Shown here: positions 1 through 8,667 of the stretch, in pieces
How positions within the stretch are numbered: position 1 is the stretch's first letter
How the letters are laid out: each line of letters opens with the position of its first letter
NCBI GenBank assembly: GCA_947501695.1
Contig: CANMWO010000003.1
Location: 335,001 to 399,000, forward strand
From: an uncultured Sphingomonadaceae bacterium
GTDB taxonomy: Bacteria; Pseudomonadota; Alphaproteobacteria; Sphingomonadales; Sphingomonadaceae
Direction: 5' to 3'
Length of the DNA stretch: 64,000 nucleotides
Notes under the pieces: model-generated
Databases searched by the model: none
Told to the model about the DNA's origin: nothing
The model's input: only the letters and a program-made list of their open reading frames with translations
Position numbers and translations under genes: made by a program

Positions 1-1091
1 TCGCCGCCAGCGCCGCAGAGGCCATTAGTACGAACATCAATCCAGCGCTGAAAGAGCATCTCGATTGGTACACCGGGCAATATGCACCCAAATGCGCCAA
101 GGCGCCCGGCGTATCCGCCCAGCCCGGCGGCGACAAATATTATGATTTCCGCATCCGCCAGATGACGACCACTGAAAAGTCGGCGGACGAGATCCACAAT
201 ATCGGCCTGTCCGAAGTCGCTCGCATCCGCGCCGAGATGGTGGAAGTTTCCAAACAAGCCGGGTTTGAAACGCGGGAAGCGTTTATCGAGGACTTGCGCA
301 CCAACCCCAAATATTATGCCAAGACCCCTGAAGAGCTGATGGAAAAAGTCGCAAGGGTGACCAAATTGATTGATGGAAAAATGCCATCGATTATCGGCAA
401 ACTGGCAAGGCTGCCATATGGTATCAAAGAGATACCAGCTGAAACGGCGGAAGGTACCACCACAGCCTACTATAATCCGGGATCGCCCGATGTCGGTATT
501 GCCGGCTTCTATTATGTCAACACATCGAAATTGGACCAACGGCCGTTCTGGGAAATTCCGGCGCTCAGCGTTCATGAAGCGGTACCGGGCCACCACATGC
601 AGATCGCTCTGCAGCAAGAACTTGATATGCCGGACTTCCGCAAATATGGAGCGTTTTTCACCGCCTTTGTCGAAGGCTGGGGCCTCTATTCCGAGCGGCT
701 CGGCATTGAAATGGGGCTTTATGATACGCCCGCCAAGGATATGGGGCGGTTATCCTATGAAATGTGGCGCGCGACACGGTTGGTGGTCGATACCGGCATT
801 CACAGCAAAGGGTGGAGCAAGCAACGGGCAATTGACTTTATGACCGATAATACCGCGCTCAGCACCGCCAATATTGAGGCGGAGGTAAATCGCTATATCA
901 GCTGGCCCGGACAGGCGCTGGCCTATAAAATGGGTGAGTTGAAGATCCGCGAATTGCGCGGCAAGGCCACCGAGACATTAGGTGCGAATTTTGACCTACG
1001 CGAATTTCATGATGTGGTCCTCGGCCAGGGCGCAGTGCCACTCGATATACTAGAGGCGCAAGTGAACCGCTGGATTGAAGGTAAGAAATAG
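1..1091 (+). CDS. DUF885 family protein, C-terminal part (truncated by window edge)
   Basis: The reading frame is open from base 3 to the stop at 1089-1091, so the gene starts before the window; an internal ATG at 162 is unlikely to be the start because the frame continues upstream as plausible protein. The segment carries the family's hallmark HEAVPGHHMQ motif (bases about 573-602), a metal-binding-like HE-x3-GHH pattern, followed by FVEGWGLYSERL, the second conserved block of DUF885. DUF885 proteins are predicted metallopeptidase-like enzymes, often exported and common in sphingomonads; no substrate is known. Any signal peptide would lie outside the window. Family assignment is firm, function is not. 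Confidence 0.9.
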   Translation, partial: AASAAEAISTNINPALKEHLDWYTGQYAPKCAKAPGVSAQPGGDKYYDFRIRQMTTTEKSADEIHNIGLSEVARIRAEMVEVSKQAGFETREAFIEDLRTNPKYYAKTPEELMEKVARVTKLIDGKMPSIIGKLARLPYGIKEIPAETAEGTTTAYYNPGSPDVGIAGFYYVNTSKLDQRPFWEIPALSVHEAVPGHHMQIALQQELDMPDFRKYGAFFTAFVEGWGLYSERLGIEMGLYDTPAKDMGRLSYEMWRATRLVVDTGIHSKGWSKQRAIDFMTDNTALSTANIEAEVNRYISWPGQALAYKMGELKIRELRGKATETLGANFDLREFHDVVLGQGAVPLDILEAQVNRWIEGKK

Positions 1092-1092
1092 G

Positions 1093-1560
1093 ATGAATAT
1101 GTTTCGAACAATGTTAGCGGTTATCTGCGTTGTCACAGCCACTCCATCTTTTGCACAGGCCACGCCGGAAAGCATCGCCAACTCCATTTTGAAGGATGTG
1201 GCGAAAGGCGATGCCAAGAATATTGTAGAAAATTTGCTTGCAAAAGCGCCTCTAGTCACCGTGGGGCCATCAGAGGAAACGAATCTGATTAATAGCCTCA
1301 ACACGTTTTTGACTAGCTATGGAAAAGTGGAGGGTTGGGAGTTAATCCATGCGCGCAACGCGTCAAGCAGATATGTCGCGCATAACTATATCATCTTTCA
1401 GGAAAAATATGCTCTGAATCTGCAGTTGAAATTTTATCAAGGCAAGGATGGGTGGAACCTGACGGCATTCAACTTTACAGATAAATTGGACGAGTCGTTG
1501 GAAGCCCAATTTATGGAAGATTTAAAGCAGTCGCTTGAAAGTCTACCCGCCAAAAACTAG
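1093..1560 (+). CDS. Small secreted protein, NTF2-like character
   Basis: 155 residues beginning at ATG 1093, one base after the stop of the DUF885 gene, so the two are probably cotranscribed; a TTG at 1075 would overlap the DUF885 coding region and is less likely. The N-terminus (MNMFRTMLAVICVVTATPSFAQA) is a signal peptide with probable cleavage after SFA. The mature part alternates helices with a strand-rich C-terminal half (YALNLQLKFYQGKDGWNLTAF), which looks like the cone-shaped NTF2/DUF4019 fold of small periplasmic proteins. No catalytic residues can be named. Base use looks slightly more AT-rich than its neighbours. Exported localisation is well supported; function unknown. Confidence 0.72.
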   Translation: MNMFRTMLAVICVVTATPSFAQATPESIANSILKDVAKGDAKNIVENLLAKAPLVTVGPSEETNLINSLNTFLTSYGKVEGWELIHARNASSRYVAHNYIIFQEKYALNLQLKFYQGKDGWNLTAFNFTDKLDESLEAQFMEDLKQSLESLPAKN

Positions 1561-1564
1561 AGTC

Positions 1565-2221
1565 TTACTGGCCTTCATCATCCGCAGGAATCGGTGGAGG
1601 CGTTTCATCAGCGCCCGGTGGCACCGCTAAATCATTGCCTGCCCGGGTCTCGACGCTTGAAGCTTCCAGCGCTTCAGCATCCTGTGCCTCCAACCGCGCG
1701 CGCGCTTCGGCGGCTCCTGCTTCGCGAGCTTCGCGTTGCGCTTCAATTTCGCGCAGACGTTCTTCCACCGCTTCGGCTTCTCCGTCAATCCGGGCGAGCC
1801 GTTTCTGACGTTCTTCCTCAATCAACCGGCCCCAGTTGACTGTTTCATCCTGTCCTTTTTCGGCATAAGCCTGTGTTAGCAATCTCTGCGTACAGCCGGT
1901 AAAGCCACCAGCGCCAGAGGGCGAACAGCTTTGTGTGCCGCTTTTGCCGACATATTCGTATGAACGGACACGTTCTGACCAGGCTTCATTTTTTGCGTCA
2001 TTGGGATTAGCGCGCAGTGTTTCGGGAATCCGATAGCGTTCCGATTCATCCTTGCGGGCACATACGACAATCTCGCCATCTGTGCTTTGAGGACAGGGGT
2101 CGTCACCATAGATGACAAGCTGGTTCACTCGGTCACCAGCCTCATCTTGAGCCAGCGCAGGTGTTGCAAATATTCCACCTGCCAAAAGCAGTGTTGCGGA
2201 GAGAATAGCGGTCTTTTTCAT
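1565..2221 (-). CDS. Secreted protein with C-terminal coiled coil, unknown function
   Basis: 218 residues with a clear signal peptide (MKKTAILSATLLLAGGIFATPALAQ). The first mature half contains DPCPQSTDGEIVVCARKDES, a pattern of paired cysteines around 'GEIVVCAR' that recurs in short sphingomonad periplasmic proteins, followed by a second Cys pair (CSPSGAGGFTGC). Residues about 130-185 are a charged Glu/Arg/Ala coiled coil, and the tail is Pro/Asp-rich and probably disordered. It lies downstream of coq7 on the same strand with a 57-base gap, and converges on the gene ending at 1560. I recognise the style but no named family; periplasmic localisation is the only firm inference. Confidence 0.75.
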   Translation of the reverse strand: MKKTAILSATLLLAGGIFATPALAQDEAGDRVNQLVIYGDDPCPQSTDGEIVVCARKDESERYRIPETLRANPNDAKNEAWSERVRSYEYVGKSGTQSCSPSGAGGFTGCTQRLLTQAYAEKGQDETVNWGRLIEEERQKRLARIDGEAEAVEERLREIEAQREAREAGAAEARARLEAQDAEALEASSVETRAGNDLAVPPGADETPPPIPADDEGQ

Positions 2222-2278
2222 ATAATATCCTATGCCGTCACCTGAATGAACCGTCGCTGAAGATCGGCGCTGAAGCGA

Positions 2279-2818
2279 CTAAATACGTTTTGAAAGCCCT
2301 ATCGCGATCTTGCACCCCAGCCGTATGGCTGCACTCAGCACGGGATAGCCGGGCACATCTTCCGCACCCGATTCAATCGCTGTCTGTTTATGCTCCAGCT
2401 CCTCTTCGCGAAACTCCGCAATTTTACTGAGCAGCTCTGGGTCATTTTCCGATTCGAGCTTCTCCATCTGTTCCTGATAATGCAGGTCGATTTCAGTCTC
2501 GACGGCGGCAGTACAAGCCATCGCAGCGCGTGGTCCCATAATTGCTGTCCCCGCACCAAGCGCATAGCCAGCCACTTGCCAAAAGGGCTGCAACACCGTG
2601 GGCCGGACATTGCGCTCTACAATCATCCGGTCAAACGCATCAAGATGGCGCTGTTCTTGTTCCGCCATATGGTGAATGGCGCTGCTGTCGGGAGCATCAT
2701 CGCCCATAACAGCCAGCTGGCCTTTATAGATTTGCGCTGCGCCATATTCACCGGCCTGATTGACCCGGATCATTGAGGCGATATCCGGTTTTGCTTTGCC
2801 TAGATTTGCTTCAGCCAT
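2279..2818 (-). CDS. coq7: Demethoxyubiquinone hydroxylase (COQ7 family)
   Basis: 179 residues from ATG 2818 (an ATG at 2827 is also possible; longer readings run back into dsbB). COQ7 hydroxylates 5-demethoxyubiquinol, the penultimate step of ubiquinone synthesis, at the membrane surface. The carboxylate-bridged diiron ligands are visible: the Glu of NQAGEYGA, the E-x2-H of MAEQEQRHL, the Glu of VETEIDLHY and the E-x2-H of EEELEHKQ. The start overlaps the 3' end of dsbB, so the two are translationally coupled. The order S41 protease-dsbB-coq7 is usual in sphingomonads, where it commonly follows the nadD-rlmH-EnvC genes; here that block is elsewhere (8664-11370, other strand). Confidence 0.93.
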   Translation of the reverse strand: MAEANLGKAKPDIASMIRVNQAGEYGAAQIYKGQLAVMGDDAPDSSAIHHMAEQEQRHLDAFDRMIVERNVRPTVLQPFWQVAGYALGAGTAIMGPRAAMACTAAVETEIDLHYQEQMEKLESENDPELLSKIAEFREEELEHKQTAIESGAEDVPGYPVLSAAIRLGCKIAIGLSKRI

Positions 2819-3296
2819 TGCGCGCATCCTTTCGGCCCATTGCCAACAGAACCAAGATGAGGATTGCGCCGCCCACAGACAAGAGGAAATTAAACCCCGC
2901 CAGCGAAATGCCAAAGAGCGACCAAGGCGCGACATCGCAGCGCACAAGCGGCGCATTCATAATCGAATCGAGCATATCACCGCCCGGTGCAACGGTCGTG
3001 GCACAGGATGTAATCCCTTCCCACCAGCCATATTCAACCCCGGCGTGAAATCCGCCAATCAGCCCACTGACCAATATCGCCAATGCTGCATCAGCGACGA
3101 TAAACTTTGATAATTTGTGGCCGCGGAGGGCTATCGCGCCAAGTGCCAAGATTATCGCGACCATATGCGGCCAACGCTGCCACATGCACATTTCGCACGG
3201 ATAAAGGCCAAAGACATATTCGCTGATCAAGGCCCCGCCAAGCAAAGCCGACGGGATGATCAGGGACAGCCACAAGGCTGCACGGGAAAGAGCCAT
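2811..3296 (-). CDS. dsbB: Disulfide bond formation protein B
   Basis: 161 residues, inner-membrane protein with four hydrophobic segments. DsbB re-oxidises the periplasmic thiol oxidase DsbA and passes the electrons to quinone. The first redox pair is the CEMC motif about 35 residues in (YPCEMCMWQRWPH), with the typical WQRWPH following; the second periplasmic pair is SCATT and VRCD in the second loop. Its neighbour coq7 makes the quinone it uses, which makes coupled expression reasonable. It lies 10 bases from the end of the upstream protease gene, consistent with one operon. Assignment is secure for the DsbB family. Confidence 0.93.
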   Translation of the reverse strand: MALSRAALWLSLIIPSALLGGALISEYVFGLYPCEMCMWQRWPHMVAIILALGAIALRGHKLSKFIVADAALAILVSGLIGGFHAGVEYGWWEGITSCATTVAPGGDMLDSIMNAPLVRCDVAPWSLFGISLAGFNFLLSVGGAILILVLLAMGRKDARNG

Positions 3297-3306
3297 ATCC
3301 GGCGTC

Positions 3307-4671
3307 CTAGTTTTTAGCGGTTACCGGTTTCGCCGATTTCTTAGCCGCAGCCTTATTCATCGCGACTTTCAATCCTTCAGGCCCCAAACGCCCAATGGTC
3401 TGCAAAGCATAGTGCAATTGAAAATCTTCAATGCCTTTTTTCTCAAGCTCCTCAGCTGTTTCCGTGAAGCGCGGATCATCCTTGGCATCTTCTTCCAGCA
3501 CATCATCTTCGAGCTTCACTTCATTGATGAGATGCTTGCGCAAATCGGATTCGCGGAACCGTGGACGGGTCTTGTAATCGGGATCAGATAACTGCGGCAC
3601 CATGATATCAGGCTCAATGCCGCCTTCCTGCACCGATTTGCCAGATGGCGTATAATAGCGCGCTGTGGTCAGGCGCAGGGCAGAAGTATTGGACAGCGGC
3701 AGCAGAGTTTGCACCGAGCCCTTACCAAAAGTGCGTTCACCCATGACCAGACCACGATGGTGATCCTGCAGAGCGCCAGCGACAATTTCCGAAGCCGAAG
3801 CCGAACCTGCATCGATCAAAACAATGACCGGCAGGCCATTGGCTGCATCACCGCTTTTCGCGAAATAGCGTTCAATATCCGATTTGCCGCGGCCGCGTTG
3901 CGAAACAATTTCACCGCGCGAAAGGAAGACATCAGAAACATTCACTGCTTCATCAAGCAAGCCTCCGGGATTGGAGCGCATGTCTAGAATATAGCCGAGC
4001 GGCTTTTTGCCCAGCGACTTGTCGATCCCGACAATCGCCGCCTTGACGTCGGCGCCGGTATCGTTCGAGAAGCTGGTAATGCTGATAACGCCAACCTTGT
4101 CTTTCACTTCCCAAGTGACCGGTTTGAGATCAATAACGGCCCGGTTCATCGACACATCAAAAGGCTTGTCACGTCCCGGACGAACAATCGTTAAAGCAAT
4201 GGGCGAGCCCGGCTTGCCGCGCATTTCTTCAACGGCCTCATCAAGTGAACCACCATAGATTAGCGAACCGTTGATATGGGTAATATAATCGCCGGCCTTC
4301 ACGCCTGCTTTGTCCGCCGGTGTATCCTTGAACGGAGCAATCACCTTCACGGCACCATCTTCCATTGTCACCGAAAGGCCAAGACCGCCATAATTACCGT
4401 CTGTCTGTGTCCGCAGATTTTCAAAATCGCGGGCATCAAGGAAGCTGCTATGCGGATCGAGACTACCCAGCATGCCATTAATCGCGCCCTTGATCAGGTC
4501 CGCATCATCGACCTGATCGACATAATCCGTCCGCACGCGGTCAAACACGCTCATAAACTGCTCCATCTCGCGATAGGTATTCGCGTCAACGGCAGAAATG
4601 GCGGATGTGGTTGCCGGCAACAAGGCTACGGTCAATACCAAAGCAGTTGCTTGCAAAAAGGGCTTTTTCAT
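3307..4671 (-). CDS. ctpA: S41 family C-terminal processing protease (CtpA/Prc type)
   Basis: 454 residues from ATG 4671, chosen because MKKPFLQATALVLTVALLPA is a good signal peptide; upstream in-frame starts add a non-signal extension. Order: signal peptide, N-terminal helical region, PDZ domain (YGGLGLSVTMEDGAVKVIAP onward), then the S41 catalytic domain with the Ser of GSASASEIVAGALQD and the Lys of GERTFGKGSVQT forming the Ser-Lys dyad. The C-terminal tail is Lys/Ala-rich. Such periplasmic proteases trim lipoproteins and peptidoglycan hydrolases. First gene of a ctpA-dsbB-coq7 operon. Which exact Ctp paralogue it represents is not decidable from this window. Confidence 0.92.
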   Translation of the reverse strand: MKKPFLQATALVLTVALLPATTSAISAVDANTYREMEQFMSVFDRVRTDYVDQVDDADLIKGAINGMLGSLDPHSSFLDARDFENLRTQTDGNYGGLGLSVTMEDGAVKVIAPFKDTPADKAGVKAGDYITHINGSLIYGGSLDEAVEEMRGKPGSPIALTIVRPGRDKPFDVSMNRAVIDLKPVTWEVKDKVGVISITSFSNDTGADVKAAIVGIDKSLGKKPLGYILDMRSNPGGLLDEAVNVSDVFLSRGEIVSQRGRGKSDIERYFAKSGDAANGLPVIVLIDAGSASASEIVAGALQDHHRGLVMGERTFGKGSVQTLLPLSNTSALRLTTARYYTPSGKSVQEGGIEPDIMVPQLSDPDYKTRPRFRESDLRKHLINEVKLEDDVLEEDAKDDPRFTETAEELEKKGIEDFQLHYALQTIGRLGPEGLKVAMNKAAAKKSAKPVTAKN

Positions 4672-5102
4672 AATCAGAATCCTGTGAATCTTTATATAAC
4701 GCGAATATAGGCTCGAAACACTGATAAAGCCAAGGACCTTAACCAACTATGACGGCGAAGGATCAAAGGCACGAAAACAAAGCGCTTTCCTACACAGTTT
4801 CTGCTGTGATAATTTGAGAGCGGCTCTTTCTTTATTTTGAATATGATACGCGCACGATTTCGCTCACCAATTGGCCGCATTGCTGCGTGGCCGAAAATGT
4901 CAAATATACCTACGCCATGCCGCGTGATTTATGTGAACTTTGGCGGAAAAAAGCGGTTCCTTGGTGTGAGGTTAGTAAAGTTAAGGATCTCATTGGATAG
5001 CTATATTGGCCCGCCTCACATTGAGACACAGCAAAACATCCCCGCAATATTATGCGCGGATAAAGTCGGCTAATATTGTATATTTCCTGAAAACGAGAGG
5101 CG
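4672..5102. other. 431-base intergenic region without a convincing gene
   Basis: Lies upstream of ctpA and downstream of the bactofilin gene, both on the minus strand. It is AT-richer than its surroundings. The only frames are short (about 60-78 codons) with unconvincing, Cys/Arg-rich translations. A weak hairpin (GGCC...GGCC around 4871-4890) is present. It should contain the ctpA promoter, but I cannot place it with confidence. It may be one of the two breakpoints of the rearrangement proposed in the findings. Confidence 0.5.
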
Positions 5103-5603
5103 TTAGGCCGCCTTGTCACCAGAGGTCAGCTCCAAAGGTGGTGCTTTTGCAGCCATATCAACGGTGCTCTTCGCCAGATTGGGTGATTTAGCACTCTTAT
5201 GCTTGAACTTGCCGTCGACATGACCGCCTTGTTCAATGGTGACATTTTCGTAAGAGACATCACCGCCGATGCGGGCGCTAGAACTGATAACCAGATCGCC
5301 AGCTTCGATCGAACCTTCAACTGAGCCAGACAGGCTGGCATTCTGGGCAATGATGGCACCTTGAATCTTGCTGGATGGACCTTGAACCAAGGACAGGCAC
5401 CTGATGTCGCCAATGACTTCGCCGTCAATATGAAGATCGACCTTCGCCTCGATATTGCCGGTAATCACAATGCCATCACCAATAATGGAGAAGCTAGATC
5501 CGTTGCTTGCACTTGTTCTAGCCACGGCTGGAGCCTGGCTTTTCTGCACGCTTCTTTGGTGCGTTTGTTCGCTGTCTTGCGACGGCTTGGACTTTGAGAA
5601 CAT
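5103..5603 (-). CDS. Bactofilin (polymer-forming cytoskeletal protein)
   Basis: 166 residues. A disordered, Ser/Gln/Lys-rich N-terminus (about 35 residues) leads into a central bactofilin beta-helix (about residues 38-135) recognisable from repeated Gly/Ile/Val rungs (IIGDGIVITGNIEAKVDLHI, GEVIGDI, GSVEGSIEAGDLVISSSARI), then a short Lys/Ala-rich tail. Bactofilins polymerise without nucleotides under the inner membrane and position cell-wall enzymes; in Caulobacter and Hyphomonas relatives they work with an adjacent M23 peptidase. Here the start lies 86 bases inside the upstream M23 gene in another frame, so the pair is certainly cotranscribed. Family call is secure; whether it shapes stalks, buds or rods cannot be told. 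Confidence 0.92.
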   Translation of the reverse strand: MFSKSKPSQDSEQTHQRSVQKSQAPAVARTSASNGSSFSIIGDGIVITGNIEAKVDLHIDGEVIGDIRCLSLVQGPSSKIQGAIIAQNASLSGSVEGSIEAGDLVISSSARIGGDVSYENVTIEQGGHVDGKFKHKSAKSPNLAKSTVDMAAKAPPLELTSGDKAA

Positions 5604-6714
5604 CTGTATTCGCCTCCAAAAATGGTCGGGGGTTTACCGCTGTGCCGTTTAGTCGCACTTCAAAATGAAGATGCGTTCCAGTCGACCGTCCGGTACTTCC
5701 CATAGCCCCCACTTGTAAGCCCTGTTTCACTTTTTGACCAGTGGTCACTTGAATCTTGGAAAGATGCGCATAGCGCGTCATCAGGCCATTACCATGGGTG
5801 ATTTCCACCGTTTTGCCATAGCCGGATTTCCACCCGGCATGGGTAATCGTACCACGTGCTGCAGACAATATTGGCTGGCCATGCGGACCCTTGAAATCAA
5901 TCCCGCTATGCATCGCGCCACCGCCAGTAAAGGGATCGCGGCGATAGCCATAGCCGCTCGACATCATATTAATATCCGCTGGCATAGCCGAAGGTATGGT
6001 CAACAATGTGCGTTCTAGCTGATCCATCCGCAACAAGGCGTTATTCAAACGCTCCAGCGTAGGGTGCAGCTCTTTCTCGCCATCGGCAAAAAACGGAATA
6101 TAGGGACCACCGACAGCTTCATTAGATGATCCGGAAAGTGTTGCGGGATTAAGCCCGAATTCGCGAATGGCCGCTTCTGCACTTGCAGTGCGTTTCATCG
6201 CAGCACGCGTCAGTCGTTGAGCAAAAGCAATCTGACGCGCCTCGAGCCGAGCCAATTCAGCAGCTTCCGGAAAGGCTGCGCTGATTTTTTTGGTGTTTTC
6301 AGACAGCTTCTTCTCGGTCTCAGACAGGCTCTCTACTTCTGCGCCTGTTTCTTCGCCAATAAATTGCTGTGTTATCTGTTCTATCGCATCCTGACGCTGG
6401 ATCAGGTCTTGCGCGACGCCGTCGATGGATTTCTTATATTCGGCAACGCGACTCTGGCTGCTGTTTACGGCGGCTTCTTTTTCCGCCAGTGCCATCCGCT
6501 CACTGGTGACAGTCAACTGATTGATCGTCATGGCTAAAGTGATGATCAGCCAAAGAGCAATGATCGATGCCAATATAATCGCCACTCGCTTTTGCAATTG
6601 GCCTGAGATGGTAAGGAACCGAACCTGTCCATTCGCGCGCATAAAAAACTCGCGGTCGGTGAACATATGATCCAGTCGGGCGACCAGCCCCTCCTTGGTT
6701 TTGTGATTTTGCAT
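5518..6714 (-). CDS. Membrane-anchored M23 (LytM) peptidoglycan endopeptidase, bactofilin partner
   Basis: 398 residues: a short cytoplasmic N-terminus, one membrane segment (about residues 35-58, VAIILASIIALWLIITLAM), a periplasmic coiled coil (about 65-180), then the LytM domain (about 250-370). Zinc ligands appear intact: the H and D of HSGIDFKGPHG, and the HLHFEVRL motif. It should cleave peptide crosslinks of peptidoglycan. Adjacent to and overlapping the bactofilin gene, it resembles the bactofilin-dependent LmdC-type peptidases known from budding alphaproteobacteria (family knowledge; orthology is inferred). The 3' end encodes a basic, probably disordered tail that overlaps the bactofilin N-terminus. 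Confidence 0.9.
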   Translation of the reverse strand: MQNHKTKEGLVARLDHMFTDREFFMRANGQVRFLTISGQLQKRVAIILASIIALWLIITLAMTINQLTVTSERMALAEKEAAVNSSQSRVAEYKKSIDGVAQDLIQRQDAIEQITQQFIGEETGAEVESLSETEKKLSENTKKISAAFPEAAELARLEARQIAFAQRLTRAAMKRTASAEAAIREFGLNPATLSGSSNEAVGGPYIPFFADGEKELHPTLERLNNALLRMDQLERTLLTIPSAMPADINMMSSGYGYRRDPFTGGGAMHSGIDFKGPHGQPILSAARGTITHAGWKSGYGKTVEITHGNGLMTRYAHLSKIQVTTGQKVKQGLQVGAMGSTGRSTGTHLHFEVRLNGTAVNPRPFLEANTDVLKVQAVARQRTNAPKKRAEKPGSSRG

Positions 6715-6829
6715 GACCCGATTACTCTTACTAATCCCCGAAACCGAGCTAGCAGAGGGTGATTAATCGAGCGAATCATCGCTGCGCGACTCGTGACGAG
6801 TCGAAACAGGGATGCGGTGAGTTGACAAA

Positions 6830-6846
6830 TTAATGTCAAATTAACC
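6830..6846. promoter_or_regulatory. CtrA-type box (TTAA-N7-TTAA)
   Basis: The sequence TTAATGTCAAATTAACC matches the consensus TTAA-N7-TTAA of the alphaproteobacterial cell-cycle regulator CtrA exactly, with the favoured C after the second half-site. It sits in the 256-base divergent region, about 116 bases upstream of the M23-bactofilin operon and 125 bases upstream of proA. A partly overlapping TTGACA...TGTCAA inverted repeat (6822-6839) is also present. Binding is inferred from the consensus only. Confidence 0.5.
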
Positions 6847-6970
6847 GACACTAGGCCTTTTCTTCGATTCGTTTGTGCGATTTATCACTTTGTTGGACTA
6901 TAATTGCGACGTCAATTCGACACCGGTTTTTTGCTTATCTGAAAGCAATAGCCATGCTAGCAGACGTCGC

Positions 6971-8224
6971 ATGACCGATCATCAGCAAATTATGACCGAT
7001 ATGGGCCGGCGTGCACGTGCTGCTTTCACGGCATTGTCCGAATCGTCCAGTGAGCAAAAGGCGCAAGCATTGACGGCATCGGCCTCAGTATTGCGCGAGA
7101 GCCAGTCGGTGATTCTGGCTGCTAATGCGCGGGATATGGACAATGGCCGCGCCAATGACCTGAGTGACGCCATGCTCGACCGGTTGATGATTGATGCAGC
7201 GCGACTTGACGCCATTGCGTCGGCGGTCGAACAAGTAGCAGCCTTACCGGATCCTGTCGGCGCGATAATCGACCGGAATGAGCGGCCCAATGGCCTGATC
7301 ATGGAACGGGTTCGGGTTCCGCTTGGCGTCATTGGAATCATCTATGAAAGCCGTCCCAATGTGACGGCAGATGCAGCCGCTTTGGGACTGCGGTCTGGCA
7401 ATGCCGTTATATTGCGCGGGGGATCGGAGGCAATTGAAAGCAATCGGGCTATACATGAAGCCATGGTCGCTGGTGTTGTGTCTGCTGGCCTGCCCGAAGA
7501 TGCGATCCAGCTGGTTCAGACGACAGACCGCGCCGCTGTTGGAGCCATGTTGAAAGCGGCTGGTCTTATCGACATTATCATTCCGCGCGGCGGCAAATCT
7601 CTGGTTGCACGGGTGCAGGAAGAGGCTCGCGTACCTGTCCTCGCGCATCTCGATGGCATATGTCACACCTATATCGGGAAAGCGGCCGACCAAGACAAAG
7701 CCATCGCCATAGCGGTCAACGCCAAGATGCGGCGCACTGGCGTTTGCGGGGCGATGGAAACACTTCTGATTGATCAAGATTATCCAGCACCAGGCCCCAT
7801 GCTCCGCGCATTGATTGATGCAGGCTGTGAAGTGCGTGGTGATGATGCGATCATGGAACTGGACCCTCGCACGGTGCCGGTCGAAACCGAGGATTGGGAT
7901 ACCGAATATCTCGCCCCGATTGTTTCCGCGCGAATGGTCGCCGGCATTGACGAGGCGCTGGTCCATATCGCGAACCATGGCTCCCATCATACCGATGTCG
8001 TGGTGACCGAGGATGATGCTGTGGCCAATCAGTTTATCCAGCGCGCCGATAGTGCGATCGTGATGTGGAATACTTCTAGTCAGTTTGCCGACGGCGGAGA
8101 ATTTGGCCTTGGCGCAGAAATCGGCATTTCCACCGGTCGCTTACATGCCCGCGGTCCGGTCGCGCTTGAGGGACTGACCACCTATAAATGGGTGGTGCGC
8201 GGAACCGGGCAGGTCCGGCCTTGA
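6971..8224 (+). CDS. proA: Glutamate-5-semialdehyde dehydrogenase (gamma-glutamyl phosphate reductase)
   Basis: 417 residues from ATG 6971; the frame is open further upstream but the extra 32 residues are atypical. ProA reduces gamma-glutamyl phosphate to glutamate-5-semialdehyde with NADPH in proline synthesis. Family signatures are plain: VPLGVIGIIYESRPNVTADA near residue 100, and the catalytic cysteine Cys259 in RTGVCGAMETLL. Length is standard. proB is not in the window. The stop codon overlaps the start of the next gene by one base (TGATG), so proA leads a proA-membrane protein-nadD-rsfS-rlmH-EnvC operon. Confidence 0.96.
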   Translation: MTDHQQIMTDMGRRARAAFTALSESSSEQKAQALTASASVLRESQSVILAANARDMDNGRANDLSDAMLDRLMIDAARLDAIASAVEQVAALPDPVGAIIDRNERPNGLIMERVRVPLGVIGIIYESRPNVTADAAALGLRSGNAVILRGGSEAIESNRAIHEAMVAGVVSAGLPEDAIQLVQTTDRAAVGAMLKAAGLIDIIIPRGGKSLVARVQEEARVPVLAHLDGICHTYIGKAADQDKAIAIAVNAKMRRTGVCGAMETLLIDQDYPAPGPMLRALIDAGCEVRGDDAIMELDPRTVPVETEDWDTEYLAPIVSARMVAGIDEALVHIANHGSHHTDVVVTEDDAVANQFIQRADSAIVMWNTSSQFADGGEFGLGAEIGISTGRLHARGPVALEGLTTYKWVVRGTGQVRP

Positions 8225-8667
8225 TGTTAACGACATTGGATTTCGGCCAAAAACTGCTCATCATTGGCGGACTATTAAGCCTGCTCGCCAGTGTCCTCCA
8301 CATTGGCGTGATCATCGGGGGTCCTGATTGGTATCGTTTTTTCGGGGCGGGCGAAGACATGGCCAACATGGCTGAAAAGGGACTACTCTATCCGACACTG
8401 ATAACTATTGGTATCGCGTGTGTACTGGCTATCTGGGCTTGGTTCGCCTTTGCCGGAGCCGGTTTGGTTTGGAAGCCACCGCTACTGCGAACCGGTTTGA
8501 TCGTCATAAGCGCAGTCTATTTGGCGCGCGGACTAATAGTGTTGCCGATGGCTGTGTTTGTTCCCGAAAAGATCAATAGCTTTGCTATCTGGAGTTCGCT
8601 CATCGTGCTTGTTTATGGACTATTTTATGCTTTTGGCACCTGGAAGGCATGGTCCTCTCTTTCATGA
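8224..8667 (+). CDS. Four-helix integral membrane protein, unknown function
   Basis: 147 residues starting at ATG 8224, overlapping the proA stop by one base. Four hydrophobic segments are evident (around residues 11-30, 60-83, 92-112 and 120-140). There is a short loop with GGPDWYRFFGAGEDMANM between the first two. Its end overlaps the nadD start by four bases (ATGA). I recognise no named family; similar small four-helix proteins without function occur in sphingomonads. Real-gene confidence comes from tight overlaps on both sides and clear membrane topology. Confidence 0.8.
   Translation: MLTTLDFGQKLLIIGGLLSLLASVLHIGVIIGGPDWYRFFGAGEDMANMAEKGLLYPTLITIGIACVLAIWAWFAFAGAGLVWKPPLLRTGLIVISAVYLARGLIVLPMAVFVPEKINSFAIWSSLIVLVYGLFYAFGTWKAWSSLS

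Noticed and set aside
7244-7990. 248-codon minus-strand frame within proA
   Set aside because: Antisense to a certain enzyme gene; Asn/His/Arg-rich and without motif.
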